DNA of 64,000 nucleotides from Hymenobacter telluris (lineage in GTDB: Bacteria > Bacteroidota > Bacteroidia > Cytophagales > Hymenobacteraceae): assembly GCF_017313265.1 (NCBI RefSeq), contig NZ_JAFLQZ010000007.1:62001-126000 (forward strand), in the 5' to 3' direction. The first letter of the stretch is position 1, and every line of letters begins with the position of its first letter. This document shows, in pieces, positions 9,572 to 18,329 of the stretch. A program made the translations under genes and the position numbers. A model generated the notes under the pieces. That model was given only the letters and a program-made list of their open reading frames with translations. It was not told the DNA's origin and did not search any database.

Positions 9572-10423
9572 ATGATTAAAGCCAGGGCGTACTTCCAATT
9601 AATAAAATTCCGGCTCGCACTAACAGTAGCCTTTTCTAGTGCTATTGGGTACTTGCTAGGAGTGCAAGCTTTCGACTGGGGAAGGGCTTTTCTGGTATTG
9701 TTAGGAGGTTTGGCCGTAACGGGAGCCGCTAATACTATCAATCAGATATACGAAATTGACCTCGATAAGCTGATGAAGCGCACGGCTAAGCGCCCCCTCC
9801 CTCAGGGTGTGCTTAGTATCACAGAGGCCTGGGTGTTTACCTTTCTTATGGGGGCAGTAGGACTAGCTATACTGTCTTACTTCTTCAACCCACTGGCCGC
9901 AGCATTATCGTTGATTTCGTTGATTCTGTATGGCTTTATTTACACTCCGCTTAAAACCATTTCGCCTATCTGTGTAGCAGTAGGTGCTATTCCGGGTGGT
10001 ATGCCGCCTCTTATTGGATACGTAGCGGCTACGGGCGTATTGGGGCCGGAAGCATGGGTGTTGTTTGGCATTCAGTTTATGTGGCAGTTTCCACACTTTT
10101 GGGCTATTGCCTGGGTGTTGGATGACGACTATAAAGCGGCAGGCTTCAAAATGCTGCCCTCGCCGGGGCGCAAAGACCTTCGTACCGCTTTTCAGATCAT
10201 GACTTACACCTTGGTACTGATTCCGTTGAGTTTGTTGCCCTTGCAATTCAATATGGCTGGCAAAACATCAGCTCTTATATCGGTGGTATGTGGTGTGCTT
10301 TTTCTTATGCAGACCTTTTACCTCATGCGCACCTGCACCAAGAAAGCTGCTATGCGCATCATGTTTGGCTCTTTCCTATACCTCCCCATCGTGCAAATTG
10401 CTTTGGTTCTTGATAAGATGTAA
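9572..10423 (+). CDS. ctaB: Protoheme IX farnesyltransferase (heme O synthase) CtaB
   Basis: CtaB transfers a farnesyl group to protoheme IX, giving heme O for CtaA. It is a UbiA-family polyprenyl transferase with about nine hydrophobic segments. The first Asp-rich motif is NTINQIYEIDLDKLMKRT with the following RPLPQG, and the second is in WVLDDDYKAAGFKMLPS. The ATG at 9572 (MIKARAYFQLIKFRLALT) was chosen. A longer reading from a TTG at 9521 would begin inside a likely promoter box and add 17 residues the family lacks. The 283-residue length is normal. Confidence 0.93.
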   Translation: MIKARAYFQLIKFRLALTVAFSSAIGYLLGVQAFDWGRAFLVLLGGLAVTGAANTINQIYEIDLDKLMKRTAKRPLPQGVLSITEAWVFTFLMGAVGLAILSYFFNPLAAALSLISLILYGFIYTPLKTISPICVAVGAIPGGMPPLIGYVAATGVLGPEAWVLFGIQFMWQFPHFWAIAWVLDDDYKAAGFKMLPSPGRKDLRTAFQIMTYTLVLIPLSLLPLQFNMAGKTSALISVVCGVLFLMQTFYLMRTCTKKAAMRIMFGSFLYLPIVQIALVLDKM

Positions 10424-10528
10424 GGTGCTATAAAAAAGCGGCTTATATACTTGAAAACACCAAACTACATTTCCGTGCTGAGTGTTGTCTACTAAGACAA
10501 GTTCTACTTGAAACCATAAATTTTCGCT

Positions 10529-11122
10529 ATGCATTCTTCGGAATTAGAAGTTCTCAAAGACCGGGAGCCAGCTCTCGGAACTCATCCGTTACGCGTACTG
10601 CTCTGGCTGATGATGATTAGCAGCACAATGATTTTCGCTGCTTACACTAGTGCCTACATCGTGCGTCGTGAAGAGGGAAACTGGTTGGAGTTTGCTTTGC
10701 CAGGTGGTTTGCTTTACACGAGCATCATTATTCTGATCAGCAGTGCTAGCATTCAGTGGGCTTACTTTGCAGCCAAAAAAGACGAACTGCGCCAGGTGCA
10801 GACTGGTATCGTCATCACTTTTGTATTGGGGTTAGCCTTTTTAGTTGGGCAATGGAATGTGTGGGGTGAATTAGTTCGTAACAAGATTCACTTTGGCGGC
10901 GTTGATGCTAATCCATCGGGCTCGTTCCTGTATGTCCTGATGGGCGTGCATGCTTTCCACCTTGTTACAGGACTGATTTTTCTGCTCCGTGTATTGCGCA
11001 AAAGCTTTAACTATCAGGTGCATTCGCGTCAGATGCTCTCCATTGGCAACGTAACCATCTACTGGCACTTCCTGGGTGGGCTTTGGTTGTACCTGTATTT
11101 GTTCCTACTTTTGAATCACTAG
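10529..11122 (+). CDS. Heme-copper oxidase subunit III (short form)
   Basis: A 197-residue COX3-family membrane protein with five hydrophobic segments, beginning MHSSELEVLKDREPALGTHP. The helix pattern and the motifs MGVHAFHLVTGLIFLL and IYWHFLGGLWLYLYLFLLL match the five-helix subunit III of bacterial oxidases. Subunit III stabilises subunit I and its proton uptake. A second, longer subunit III follows after 21 nt, so the oxidase may carry two COX3-type subunits or choose between them. Confidence 0.88.
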   Translation: MHSSELEVLKDREPALGTHPLRVLLWLMMISSTMIFAAYTSAYIVRREEGNWLEFALPGGLLYTSIIILISSASIQWAYFAAKKDELRQVQTGIVITFVLGLAFLVGQWNVWGELVRNKIHFGGVDANPSGSFLYVLMGVHAFHLVTGLIFLLRVLRKSFNYQVHSRQMLSIGNVTIYWHFLGGLWLYLYLFLLLNH

Positions 11123-11143
11123 TCTCGTCTTACTCCGTACATT

Positions 11144-11923
11144 ATGTCCACCATTTCCACGACGCAGCCCCTAACCACTGCCTCTTCCGCTACCGAACGG
11201 CCGCGGAGCGGCACTTGGGACGGTGGCAACGAACCCTTCAAAGCCAGCTATGGCAAGCTGATGATGTGGTTCTTTCTGCTGTCGGACGCTTTCACGTTCG
11301 CCGCGTTTTTGACCACCTACGGCCTGATCCGTCACCGGAACCCCGCCTTTGACCCCAATGCAGGCGTTCCGTTTAAGTTCTCGACGGCTTACTGGCCAAT
11401 TCCGGACAAGGTATTCAACGCCTTCCCGGGTATGGGCCACGCCGACGTGCCACTAGGATTTGTGGCGCTGATGACGATGATTCTCATCTTCAGCTCGGTT
11501 ACGATGGTACTAGCTGTGGAAGCAGGTCACCGCATGGACAAGAAAGATGTGCAGAAATGGTTGCTCTGGACTATCCTCTTCGGTGCCACCTTCTTGGGCT
11601 CGCAGGCTTGGGAGTGGAGCCACTTCATCCACGGCACGACGGAAGGTACTCTAATGGCCGATGGTACCGTATTTCATGGTGCTAACCTAGCGCAGAACCA
11701 GTACGGTCCAGTCCTATTCGCTGACCTGTTCTTCTTCATTACTGGTTTCCACGGTACCCACGTATTCTCGGGAGTTTGCTTGCTGGTGTATTGCTTCATT
11801 GCTACCACCAACGACACTTTCCACAAACGTGGGCACTATGAAATGGTGGAAAAAGTCGGTTTGTACTGGCACTTTGTAGACCTTGTATGGGTGTTCGTTT
11901 TCACCTTCTTCTACTTGGTTTAA
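11144..11923 (+). CDS. coxC: Cytochrome c oxidase subunit III (long form)
   Basis: A 259-residue COX3-family protein with about six hydrophobic segments. Family marks are SDAFTFAAFLTTYG near residue 50, GSQAWEWSHFIHG near 145, FFFITGFHGTHVFSGV near 195 and YWHFVDLVWVFVFTFFYLV at the C-terminus. The N-terminal 30 residues are Ser/Thr-rich and hydrophilic. It lies 21 nt after the short subunit III, and the two appear to be old paralogues with only patchy identity. Confidence 0.92.
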   Translation: MSTISTTQPLTTASSATERPRSGTWDGGNEPFKASYGKLMMWFFLLSDAFTFAAFLTTYGLIRHRNPAFDPNAGVPFKFSTAYWPIPDKVFNAFPGMGHADVPLGFVALMTMILIFSSVTMVLAVEAGHRMDKKDVQKWLLWTILFGATFLGSQAWEWSHFIHGTTEGTLMADGTVFHGANLAQNQYGPVLFADLFFFITGFHGTHVFSGVCLLVYCFIATTNDTFHKRGHYEMVEKVGLYWHFVDLVWVFVFTFFYLV

Positions 11924-11930
11924 TCGATTA

Positions 11931-12009
11931 AATGGCAGAATAGCTGGATGGCTGGCTGTTCGAAAATCATCAAACTCTAGCCATTCAATCATTCAGTAAT
12001 TCAACCATT
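11931..12009. repeat. Degenerate inverted repeat A
   Basis: The segment starting AATGGCAGAATAGC at 11931, 8 nt after the coxC stop, pairs imperfectly with the run near 11978-12009 (CATTCAATCATTCAGTAATT). The right arm repeats the word CATTCA. It is much more decayed than the other repeats of the window but lies in the same type of place. Confidence 0.4.
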
Positions 12010-12016
12010 CAAAATA

Positions 12017-12358
12017 ATGGCTAATCACGCAAGCACCGAGCCAGTACAAGCTGGCGAAATTCCGAAGCCCAACGTTGGGTGGATCTGGAAGACTTTTTTT
12101 GTATTGGTAGGTATTACGGCGCTGGAATTCGTATTCGTATTCCTGATGAATCCGGGTACGTTGCGTAACTCTATCTTCATCATTCTGACCATCTTCAAGG
12201 CGTTCTTCATCGTGGCTGAGTTTATGCACTTGAAGCACGAAGTGAAAGCCCTGATCTGGACCATCCTCATCCCAATGGCCCTGCTGATCTGGCTGCTGAT
12301 TGCATTGGTTTCTGAGGGAACCTACGGCGGCCAAGCCATCCAGAATGCCTTCAACTAG
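12017..12358 (+). CDS. Cytochrome c oxidase subunit IV (CyoD/COX4 family)
   Basis: A 113-residue protein with three hydrophobic segments (WKTFFVLVGITALEFVFVFLM; FIILTIFKAFFIVAEFMHL; LIWTILIPMALLIWLLIALV). This is the layout of prokaryotic subunit IV, a small accessory subunit of the oxidase in the inner membrane. The FMHLKHE motif after the second helix is typical of the family. The sco gene begins 3 nt after its stop, so the two are surely co-transcribed. Confidence 0.9.
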   Translation: MANHASTEPVQAGEIPKPNVGWIWKTFFVLVGITALEFVFVFLMNPGTLRNSIFIILTIFKAFFIVAEFMHLKHEVKALIWTILIPMALLIWLLIALVSEGTYGGQAIQNAFN

Positions 12359-12361
12359 AGC

Positions 12362-13027
12362 ATGAGGCCCAAACACGTCCTGTTGTTGGGCCTCATGCTA
12401 TTGGTCCCGGTACTAGCTTTCGTGTTTCTGTACACGTTCGGTACCAACCGTTACGCGCTGCCCACTTTCCTGCCCGACCACGTTGATTCAACGCTGGTGG
12501 AAGGAAAGTGGCGGCGCGATACTGTTTTCCACCAATTGGGAGACTTTACGTTGTCCTCCCAGTCGGGACGTTTGGTTTCGCAAAAGGACTTAAGCAACGG
12601 CGTGTACGTAGCCAACTTCTTTTTCGCCACTTGTCCGGGTGCTTGCCCACGCATGAACAGTCAGATGGCGCGGGTGCAGGAGAAGTTCCGCAACGAGCCG
12701 CGCGTAAAGCTGGTCTCCTACACCGTTGACCCCGAGCATGATTCGGTGGCCGTATTGGGCCGCTATGCCGAGCAGTATGGTGCAATTGCTGGTAAATGGT
12801 TTTTCCTGACTGGTGACAAAACGGCTCTTTACCGGTTAGCTACGGAGGAGTTCAAACTGCCGGCCCCCAGCGGTGCCGCACCGGGCATTGTACACAGCCA
12901 AAACCTATACCTGGTAGACCGTGATAAGCGCGTGCGCGGCATCTATGACGGAATGAAGCCCAAAGACGTAGACCGCCTCATGACGGAAATCAACGTGTTG
13001 CTTTACACCTATGACCACAATCAGTAA
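12362..13027 (+). CDS. sco: SCO1/SenC copper chaperone
   Basis: SCO proteins deliver copper to the CuA site of subunit II and act as thioredoxin-like reductants. The 221-residue product has one N-terminal membrane anchor (residues 5-25) and a thioredoxin fold outside. The copper-binding cysteines are C91 and C95 in CPGAC, within the family-type FFFATCPGACPRMN; the third ligand is the His of GIVHSQNLYLVD. Its position directly behind the oxidase subunit genes fits this role. Its end overlaps the next gene by 17 nt. Confidence 0.94.
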   Translation: MRPKHVLLLGLMLLVPVLAFVFLYTFGTNRYALPTFLPDHVDSTLVEGKWRRDTVFHQLGDFTLSSQSGRLVSQKDLSNGVYVANFFFATCPGACPRMNSQMARVQEKFRNEPRVKLVSYTVDPEHDSVAVLGRYAEQYGAIAGKWFFLTGDKTALYRLATEEFKLPAPSGAAPGIVHSQNLYLVDRDKRVRGIYDGMKPKDVDRLMTEINVLLYTYDHNQ

Positions 13028-13568
13028 GCCTTCTTCCGAACCCGGTAGCAATACCACGCTTAAAGTACTAGCCGGAGTGCTTGGGGCCGTAATTCCGGTG
13101 GCAGTAGCCATACTGTATTACTTTCCTAACGTCTTCCGGATTGAAGGAGCCAACGTGAAAATGCTGCCGGCTGTAAATGCAGTATTGAATTCCTTAACGG
13201 CTGTATTGCTGCTGGCGGGCTACTATTTCATCCGGCGTAAAAATATAGCTTGGCACCGCGCCATGATGGGAACAGCCTTCCTGATGGGTTCGTTCTTTTT
13301 GGTGTCATACGTGGCATATCACTCCCAAGTACCTAGCACCAAGTTTGGGGGCGTAGGGCTGATTAAAGGTATTTACTACTTCATTCTCCTGACGCATATT
13401 GTACTGGCGGCCGTGACGGTAGGGTTGGTGCTTTTCACGCTATACTTCGCGCTTACGCAGCAGTTTGCCAAGCATCGGCGCATTGCTCGTTACACATTCC
13501 CTATCTGGCTGTATGTGTCAATTACGGGAGTAGTGGTGTATTTCATGATTTCACCGTACTACACGTAA
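13011..13568 (+). CDS. DUF420 membrane protein
   Basis: A 185-residue protein with five hydrophobic segments that matches DUF420 (related to CtaM/YozB), a family found in oxidase-assembly clusters and linked to late assembly of heme-copper oxidases in other bacteria. Possible metal or heme ligands are the His in KNIAWHRAMM, YVAYHSQVP, LTHIVLAAV and KHRRIARYTFPIW. The ATG at 13011 lies inside the end of sco, so translation is probably coupled. Confidence 0.85.
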   Translation: MTTISKPSSEPGSNTTLKVLAGVLGAVIPVAVAILYYFPNVFRIEGANVKMLPAVNAVLNSLTAVLLLAGYYFIRRKNIAWHRAMMGTAFLMGSFFLVSYVAYHSQVPSTKFGGVGLIKGIYYFILLTHIVLAAVTVGLVLFTLYFALTQQFAKHRRIARYTFPIWLYVSITGVVVYFMISPYYT

Positions 13569-13607
13569 GGCAGGAAACTTTGCTTAGTGGCTATTGTTGG
13601 AAAGAGT

Positions 13608-13868
13608 ATGAAAAAGCTGTTAATCAAATCGTTTTTTGTCACCGTTATAGCGTTGCTGTTTGGCTTAGCCCCATTGGCTGCTCATGCGCAGTGCACCATG
13701 TGCAAAACCCAGGTGGAGTCGTCGCGGACTGAAAAGGACGGCTACGATTTCTCGGGCCTCAACAAAGGCATTCTGTACATGGCTACTATTCCGTACTTGC
13801 TGATGGGAGTGGTAGGCTACATGTGGTATCGTAAAACCCACTCACTGAAGAAGACGACCAGTAAATAA
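13608..13868 (+). CDS. Small secreted/membrane protein with CxxC motif, unknown
   Basis: An 86-residue protein starting MKKLLIKSFF, with a signal peptide ending near AAHAQ, then CTMCKTQVESS, a short polar region, one hydrophobic helix (MATIPYLLMGVVGYMWYR) and a Lys-rich tail. The two cysteines lie just after the cleavage site, so they would face the periplasm. The ATG at 13608 is preferred over a GTG at 13587, which would put charged residues before the signal. It lies between DUF420 and DUF983 and overlaps the latter by one base. The family is not named from the sequence; a part in copper or thiol handling for oxidase assembly is an inference from position. Confidence 0.75.
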   Translation: MKKLLIKSFFVTVIALLFGLAPLAAHAQCTMCKTQVESSRTEKDGYDFSGLNKGILYMATIPYLLMGVVGYMWYRKTHSLKKTTSK

Positions 13869-14266
13869 TGGCCGTCACTGATTCCACGCTGTTGGCAATG
13901 CTGGCCCAGAAGTGCCCGCGCTGCCACCGTGGACCGCTCTTCAAGCACTCCGCTTTCAATTTGCGCCGGTTCGACGAAATGTATGACGACTGCGTAGCCT
14001 GTGGGCAATACTACGAGCCCGAAGTGGGGTTTTATTGGGGAGCTATGTACGTCAGCTACGGCTTCTCAACGGGCATCGTCTTTCTGACGGGAGTACTGCT
14101 GTATTATCTGGCCAATGACCCGCCCGTTTGGGTGTACATCACAACGGTAGCGGCTATTGTGGTGCTACTAACGCCACTGCTTTTTCGCTATGCCCGGGTG
14201 GTGATGCTATACTTTTTTGGAGGGATTCGCTATGATGCAGGCTTGTTGGAGAGGCTGCGTGAGTAG
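13868..14266 (+). CDS. DUF983 family protein
   Basis: A 132-residue protein with a zinc-ribbon-like head (CPRCHRGPLF at residues 16-25, then CVACGQYYEPEVGFYWGAMYVSYG) and two hydrophobic helices. This is the DUF983 layout. The family often accompanies oxidase genes but its biochemical role is not established. It starts with an ATG that overlaps the preceding stop (TAATG), and it ends the respiratory group, with a terminator 24 nt downstream. Confidence 0.88.
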   Translation: MAVTDSTLLAMLAQKCPRCHRGPLFKHSAFNLRRFDEMYDDCVACGQYYEPEVGFYWGAMYVSYGFSTGIVFLTGVLLYYLANDPPVWVYITTVAAIVVLLTPLLFRYARVVMLYFFGGIRYDAGLLERLRE

Positions 14267-14290
14267 CTAGCAAACAGGATAAGAAGTAGG

Positions 14291-14316
14291 AAATGCCGCC
14301 AATTGGCGGCATTTTT
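14291..14316 (+). terminator. Terminator after DUF983 gene
   Basis: A 10-bp perfect stem AAATGCCGCC / GGCGGCATTT with the 4-nt loop AATT, running into five T. It closes the oxidase-assembly operon. Confidence 0.88.
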
Positions 14317-14368
14317 GTTGGGTGCCGGTTCTCGCTGCACCACTTGCTGCTGCCCTAACACCTGACGA

Positions 14369-17300
14369 TTGAAGTTCTCCCGGTTCCTGCCACTAGCATT
14401 ATTGCTGGCCGCTTTTCTCTGCTTCGGAGGTGCCTACCTGAGCAACCGCTACGGTCAGTCGCCGGCGGCGCTGCTGCGGGCTGATGCCGACCGGCTACAA
14501 AAGCTGGTAATGGCAGCGGAAACCGAGGCCGAGCAGGAAGCCGCCGTTATAGCTGAGCAGGCTCAACAAGGAAAGCTTAAGTTTCAAACCTTAGTGGGTA
14601 AAACCACTTACCCGTGTTTTGTTTTTCGTGGCAGTCAGCTGCTGTATTGGTCGGATCATACGGTACGGCCCGATATGGAAAACGCGCAGCAGCAATTCCA
14701 TGAGAAGCTGGTAGTAATGCAGTTTGGGCGCTATTTGGCCCTGCGGCACGAGGCAGGGCCGTACGTGGTGCTAACGTATGTGCCCTTAGAGCGGAGCTAC
14801 GGTATCAGCAACCGTTACCTGCGTGACGGTGCGGAGCGAGCCTTGTTTACAGGGCTGAATTTGCGGCTGGTGGCCGATGATGCCCAATCTAACTCGCCCA
14901 AACTCTACTCCAATGAGGGGAACTACCTGTTTTCGCTGGCAAGCCTTCAGCCCAACCCAACCAGCGGCAAATACCTGCCATTAGCTTTGATGTTGCTGGG
15001 GCTGGGGCTATACGTGGCTGGTTGGCTGCTCTGGTCCCGGCAGTTATTTCGTACTGGTCGGCCATTGACCGGAGCCATAGCTGCAGTGCTGCCATTGGTA
15101 TTGCTACGGGCAGTGCTGCTGCATTACGGACTGCCGTTTTCCTTTATCGAGCTTCCACTATTCAATCCGCGGGTGTACGCGGCTTCCTGGTTGTCGCCTT
15201 CACTCGGCGACCTGTTGATTAATGCCTTGCTGCTGGTAGTGGCCGCAACGTATGGGCTGTTGCTGTTTCAGCACTACAAAGTGGCCCTGTGGCCGGCGCG
15301 GGTGCAGCGGTTGTCGCGCCGCATGATGGTGGGGGCAGGGCTGGTGCTGAGCTTCTTCGGATTGCTGGAATTTCTGTTTCAGTTCTACTCCAACAGCTTC
15401 AACAACTCCCAACTGGTGCTGGATGTCACCCAAGACATTTCCATTAGTGGCTTCAAGGCGTTGCTGTGCCTGGCCATTGTGCTGCATACCGCGGCGTATC
15501 TGACGGGCTTTTATGCGCTGGCGCAACTGTTTGAGGCAACTGTCCGGTACGAAACCCGCCGGACGGGCGTGCTGGCGCTTGGGACCAGCACGGCGGTATT
15601 CTTGCCGCTGGGGCTAGTGCTTGGGCAGGCCGATTTTATTCTGCTAGGCATTACCCTGCTGTTCTTCTTCGTGCTACGGCTAACAGGCTTGCGGCAGGTG
15701 GCGGCTATTATTCCGTATCAGGCCTACCTGTTTCTGTTTCTGATGCTGAGTATCAGCTCAGCGGTGGGCGCCTTGGCCTTGTTCGAGCATTTCGACCGGC
15801 AGCTTGTTCTCAACAAGCAAACCTTAGCCGGGAATCTGCTGGCCGAAAACGACCTGCAAGGTGAGGTACTGCTCAGTGAGCGAGGCCAGGAAATGGCCGC
15901 CGACCCTGAGCTGCGCACCATGCTAGCCGATAGTTCCACTCGGCCCGAGGTAATTCGACAGAAGATTGTGCGCGGGTATCTGCGTGACTACTTCGACAAA
16001 TACGAAATAGTGGTGACGCTTTTCAAGCCAGGCGGAACGCCCGTAGAGGGTGGCACCGATGCTGAAACGCTACCCCAGATGCGTACCCGCCTGCTTCGGG
16101 CCGCCGCCCGCACCGACCAGTTGAACCTGTTTCTGGTGCGCGGCAGCAACTCGTTTAGCACCCGGCGCTACGTCGATTTCGTGACGGTGCCCACAACCAA
16201 GGGCAACAGCACAATACTGCTGGAACTCACCCTGAAAAAGCTAACTACCTACAGCGTGATTCCCGAATTGCTGGTAGACCAGAAGTTTTTCCAGTCGGGG
16301 ATGGGGGCTGAGTTGAGCTACGCCGGCTACGAGGACAACCAGCTGGTGTACAGCGAAGGTGACTACGACTACGTGAACCGCCTCACGCCCGCCTTGTACC
16401 AGAACCCGCGCCTCTACCAAAGCGGGCTGGTTGTAGGCCGCTTCCATCACCTCGCTGTGCGCGACGAAACCCAGTACCGCACGGTAGTCGTCACGACGGC
16501 CACCTACAGCTTCGGCGACTGGCTGGCTAACTTCTCGTTCTTGTTTCTGCTGCACGCTTTTCTGGGGCTGTTTTGCGGCGGCGTGTACTGGCTGGGCCGC
16601 GGCGAATACCTCGACGTGTTTCGTACCAACTTCAGCACCAAAATTCAGCTGTTCCTGAACCTGGGCATTCTGGTGCCGCTGCTGGTGGTGAGCGTGGCCA
16701 CTATCAGCCAAGTGAAAAAGTCGTACCAGCGGGACCTGCGGCGGACGTACGAGCGGCGCGGCCGGGCCGTGCAGGACAATCTGCTGGAAAACAGCAAGCT
16801 CCTCGCCGATTCGGCTAGCCGCCCGGCTTTGCTCGACCTGGCCGACAATGTATCGGCCCTCACCGAAACCGACCTCAACCTCTACGATGCCCGCGGCCGG
16901 CTGCTGGTGAGTAGCCAGCCCATCATTTTCGAGTCGGGGTTGCTGGGCACGCTCATGAACCCGCAGGCGCTGGCCGGCCTGAAAGAGCAGATTAAGCCGC
17001 GGGTGCTGGCCACGGAGCGGGCGGGGTCGTTGTCGTTCAACACGCTGTATCTGCCGTTGCGCACAGTTTCGGAAACTGATGAGCGCTCCAGCGTGGTGCT
17101 GGGCTACGTGGGCATTCCGTTTTTCGACTCCGAGAAAGACCTCGACAACAAGCTGATTGAGCTGATTGCCATCATCCTGAACACATTCACGGTGATGTTC
17201 ATTCTGTTTCTGGTGCTGGCCTTCGTGGCGTCGCGGGTGCTGACCAACCCGCTGAAGCTGGTAACCGAGAAGCTGAAGCAAACCACGCTGACGGGCCAGA

Positions 17301-18088
17301 ACGAAATGCTGAACTACCAGTCCAACGACGAAATTGGGCTGCTGGTGCGCGAATACAACACCATGCTCTTGAAGCTGGAGGAAAGCAAGCAGGAACTGGC
17401 TGCGCAGGAAAAAGAAGCGGCCTGGCGCGAAATGGCCCGGCAAGTAGCCCACGAAATAAAGAACCCGCTCACGCCGATGAAGCTGAGCCTTCAGTTTTTG
17501 CAGCGAGCCATTCAGGATAACCGACCTAATATCAACGAGATGCTCGGCAAAGTGTCGCAAACGCTCATCACCCAGATTGACGTGCTGACCGACATTGCCA
17601 CCTCGTTCAGCAACTTCACCAACCTGCCTGCCATGCGCCCCGAGCGCCTGGACGTGGTGCCGGTGCTGCGCCGCTGCGTGGAACTGCACCAAGGCAGCCG
17701 TCAGGATGCTACCATTCAGCTGCAGCTGCCTCTGAGCGACGAGCCAGTAGTAGTGTTTACCGACGAAAATCTGCTAGTGCGCACGTTCAACAACCTGCTC
17801 ATCAACGCCCTGCAAGCCGTGCCCGAGAGCCGGACGCCGATTATCAATGCAAGCCTGGAAATTCAGGAAGGGCGGGCGCGGATTGCCATCCAGGACAATG
17901 GCGCGGGCATTCCCGATGAGGTGCGCGAGAAGGTGTTCGTGCCCAACTTCACTACCAAGGCCACCGGCTCCGGCATCGGGCTGGCCGTAGCCAAGCGCGG
18001 TATCGAAAGCGCCGGCGGTACCATCTGGTTTGAAACCGAGGCAAACACCGGTACCACGTTCTACATTGAGTTGCCGCTGGCGGGGTAG
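14369..18088 (+). CDS. Large NtrY-like sensor histidine kinase
   Basis: A 1239-residue membrane histidine kinase. Hydrophobic segments suggest this order: a first helix (5-25), an outside domain (about 30-195), a helix block (about 203-475), a second outside domain (476-720), two helices near 722-782, a third outside domain (785-925), a last helix (930-955), then HAMP, HisKA with phospho-acceptor H1028 in RQVAHEIKNPLTPMKL, and HATPase_c with DNGAGIPDEVREKVF and GSGIGLAVAKRGIE. The kinase core resembles NtrY. No receiver domain or response regulator lies beside it, so its partner is elsewhere. The start is a TTG; no ATG precedes the first membrane helix. The ligand is unknown. Confidence 0.88.
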   Translation: MKFSRFLPLALLLAAFLCFGGAYLSNRYGQSPAALLRADADRLQKLVMAAETEAEQEAAVIAEQAQQGKLKFQTLVGKTTYPCFVFRGSQLLYWSDHTVRPDMENAQQQFHEKLVVMQFGRYLALRHEAGPYVVLTYVPLERSYGISNRYLRDGAERALFTGLNLRLVADDAQSNSPKLYSNEGNYLFSLASLQPNPTSGKYLPLALMLLGLGLYVAGWLLWSRQLFRTGRPLTGAIAAVLPLVLLRAVLLHYGLPFSFIELPLFNPRVYAASWLSPSLGDLLINALLLVVAATYGLLLFQHYKVALWPARVQRLSRRMMVGAGLVLSFFGLLEFLFQFYSNSFNNSQLVLDVTQDISISGFKALLCLAIVLHTAAYLTGFYALAQLFEATVRYETRRTGVLALGTSTAVFLPLGLVLGQADFILLGITLLFFFVLRLTGLRQVAAIIPYQAYLFLFLMLSISSAVGALALFEHFDRQLVLNKQTLAGNLLAENDLQGEVLLSERGQEMAADPELRTMLADSSTRPEVIRQKIVRGYLRDYFDKYEIVVTLFKPGGTPVEGGTDAETLPQMRTRLLRAAARTDQLNLFLVRGSNSFSTRRYVDFVTVPTTKGNSTILLELTLKKLTTYSVIPELLVDQKFFQSGMGAELSYAGYEDNQLVYSEGDYDYVNRLTPALYQNPRLYQSGLVVGRFHHLAVRDETQYRTVVVTTATYSFGDWLANFSFLFLLHAFLGLFCGGVYWLGRGEYLDVFRTNFSTKIQLFLNLGILVPLLVVSVATISQVKKSYQRDLRRTYERRGRAVQDNLLENSKLLADSASRPALLDLADNVSALTETDLNLYDARGRLLVSSQPIIFESGLLGTLMNPQALAGLKEQIKPRVLATERAGSLSFNTLYLPLRTVSETDERSSVVLGYVGIPFFDSEKDLDNKLIELIAIILNTFTVMFILFLVLAFVASRVLTNPLKLVTEKLKQTTLTGQNEMLNYQSNDEIGLLVREYNTMLLKLEESKQELAAQEKEAAWREMARQVAHEIKNPLTPMKLSLQFLQRAIQDNRPNINEMLGKVSQTLITQIDVLTDIATSFSNFTNLPAMRPERLDVVPVLRRCVELHQGSRQDATIQLQLPLSDEPVVVFTDENLLVRTFNNLLINALQAVPESRTPIINASLEIQEGRARIAIQDNGAGIPDEVREKVFVPNFTTKATGSGIGLAVAKRGIESAGGTIWFETEANTGTTFYIELPLAG

Positions 18089-18098
18089 TTTGTTATTG

Positions 18099-18253
18099 GC
18101 TAGTAGCTGATGGCTGCTAGCTATTAGCCTTTGCTTGTTATGAGTAGCGGATACTTGAAGGCTAATAGTCAATAAAGCATATAGCCAAGCAGATTAGCTT
18201 CCATTATTATCTAATGAGAAAAAGCCAACAGCTAACAGCCATCAGCTACTAGC
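18099..18253. repeat. Inverted repeat B
   Basis: Arms of 30 nt at 18099-18128 and 18224-18253 (left arm begins GCTAGTAGCTGATGGCTG) pair at 27 of 30 positions. Inside, CTATTAGCCTT (18121-18131) also pairs perfectly with 18158-18168, so two foldings compete. It begins 11 nt after the kinase stop and has no T-run. Confidence 0.85.
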
Positions 18254-18305
18254 TCGAAAGCAAAAGGGCACGAAGTTGGTGGGAATATGCGTTGTTGAGC
18301 CTGCG

Positions 18306-18313
18306 TATCTTCG
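18306..18313 (+). promoter_or_regulatory. Possible -7 box for the outer-membrane protein gene
   Basis: TATCTTCG differs from the TAnnTTTG consensus at one position and lies 16 nt before the ATG at 18330. The same variant stands upstream of tamB and, as TATCTTTC, upstream of the GH20 gene. No convincing -33 element was found. Confidence 0.3.
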
Positions 18314-18329
18314 TATTTATTTATCCTGG

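Noticed and set aside
16241..17692. Long minus-strand frame of 483 codons inside the histidine kinase gene
   Set aside because: It is antisense to a clear HisKA/HATPase gene; its His/Gln/Val-rich product reflects the high third-position GC of the true gene.
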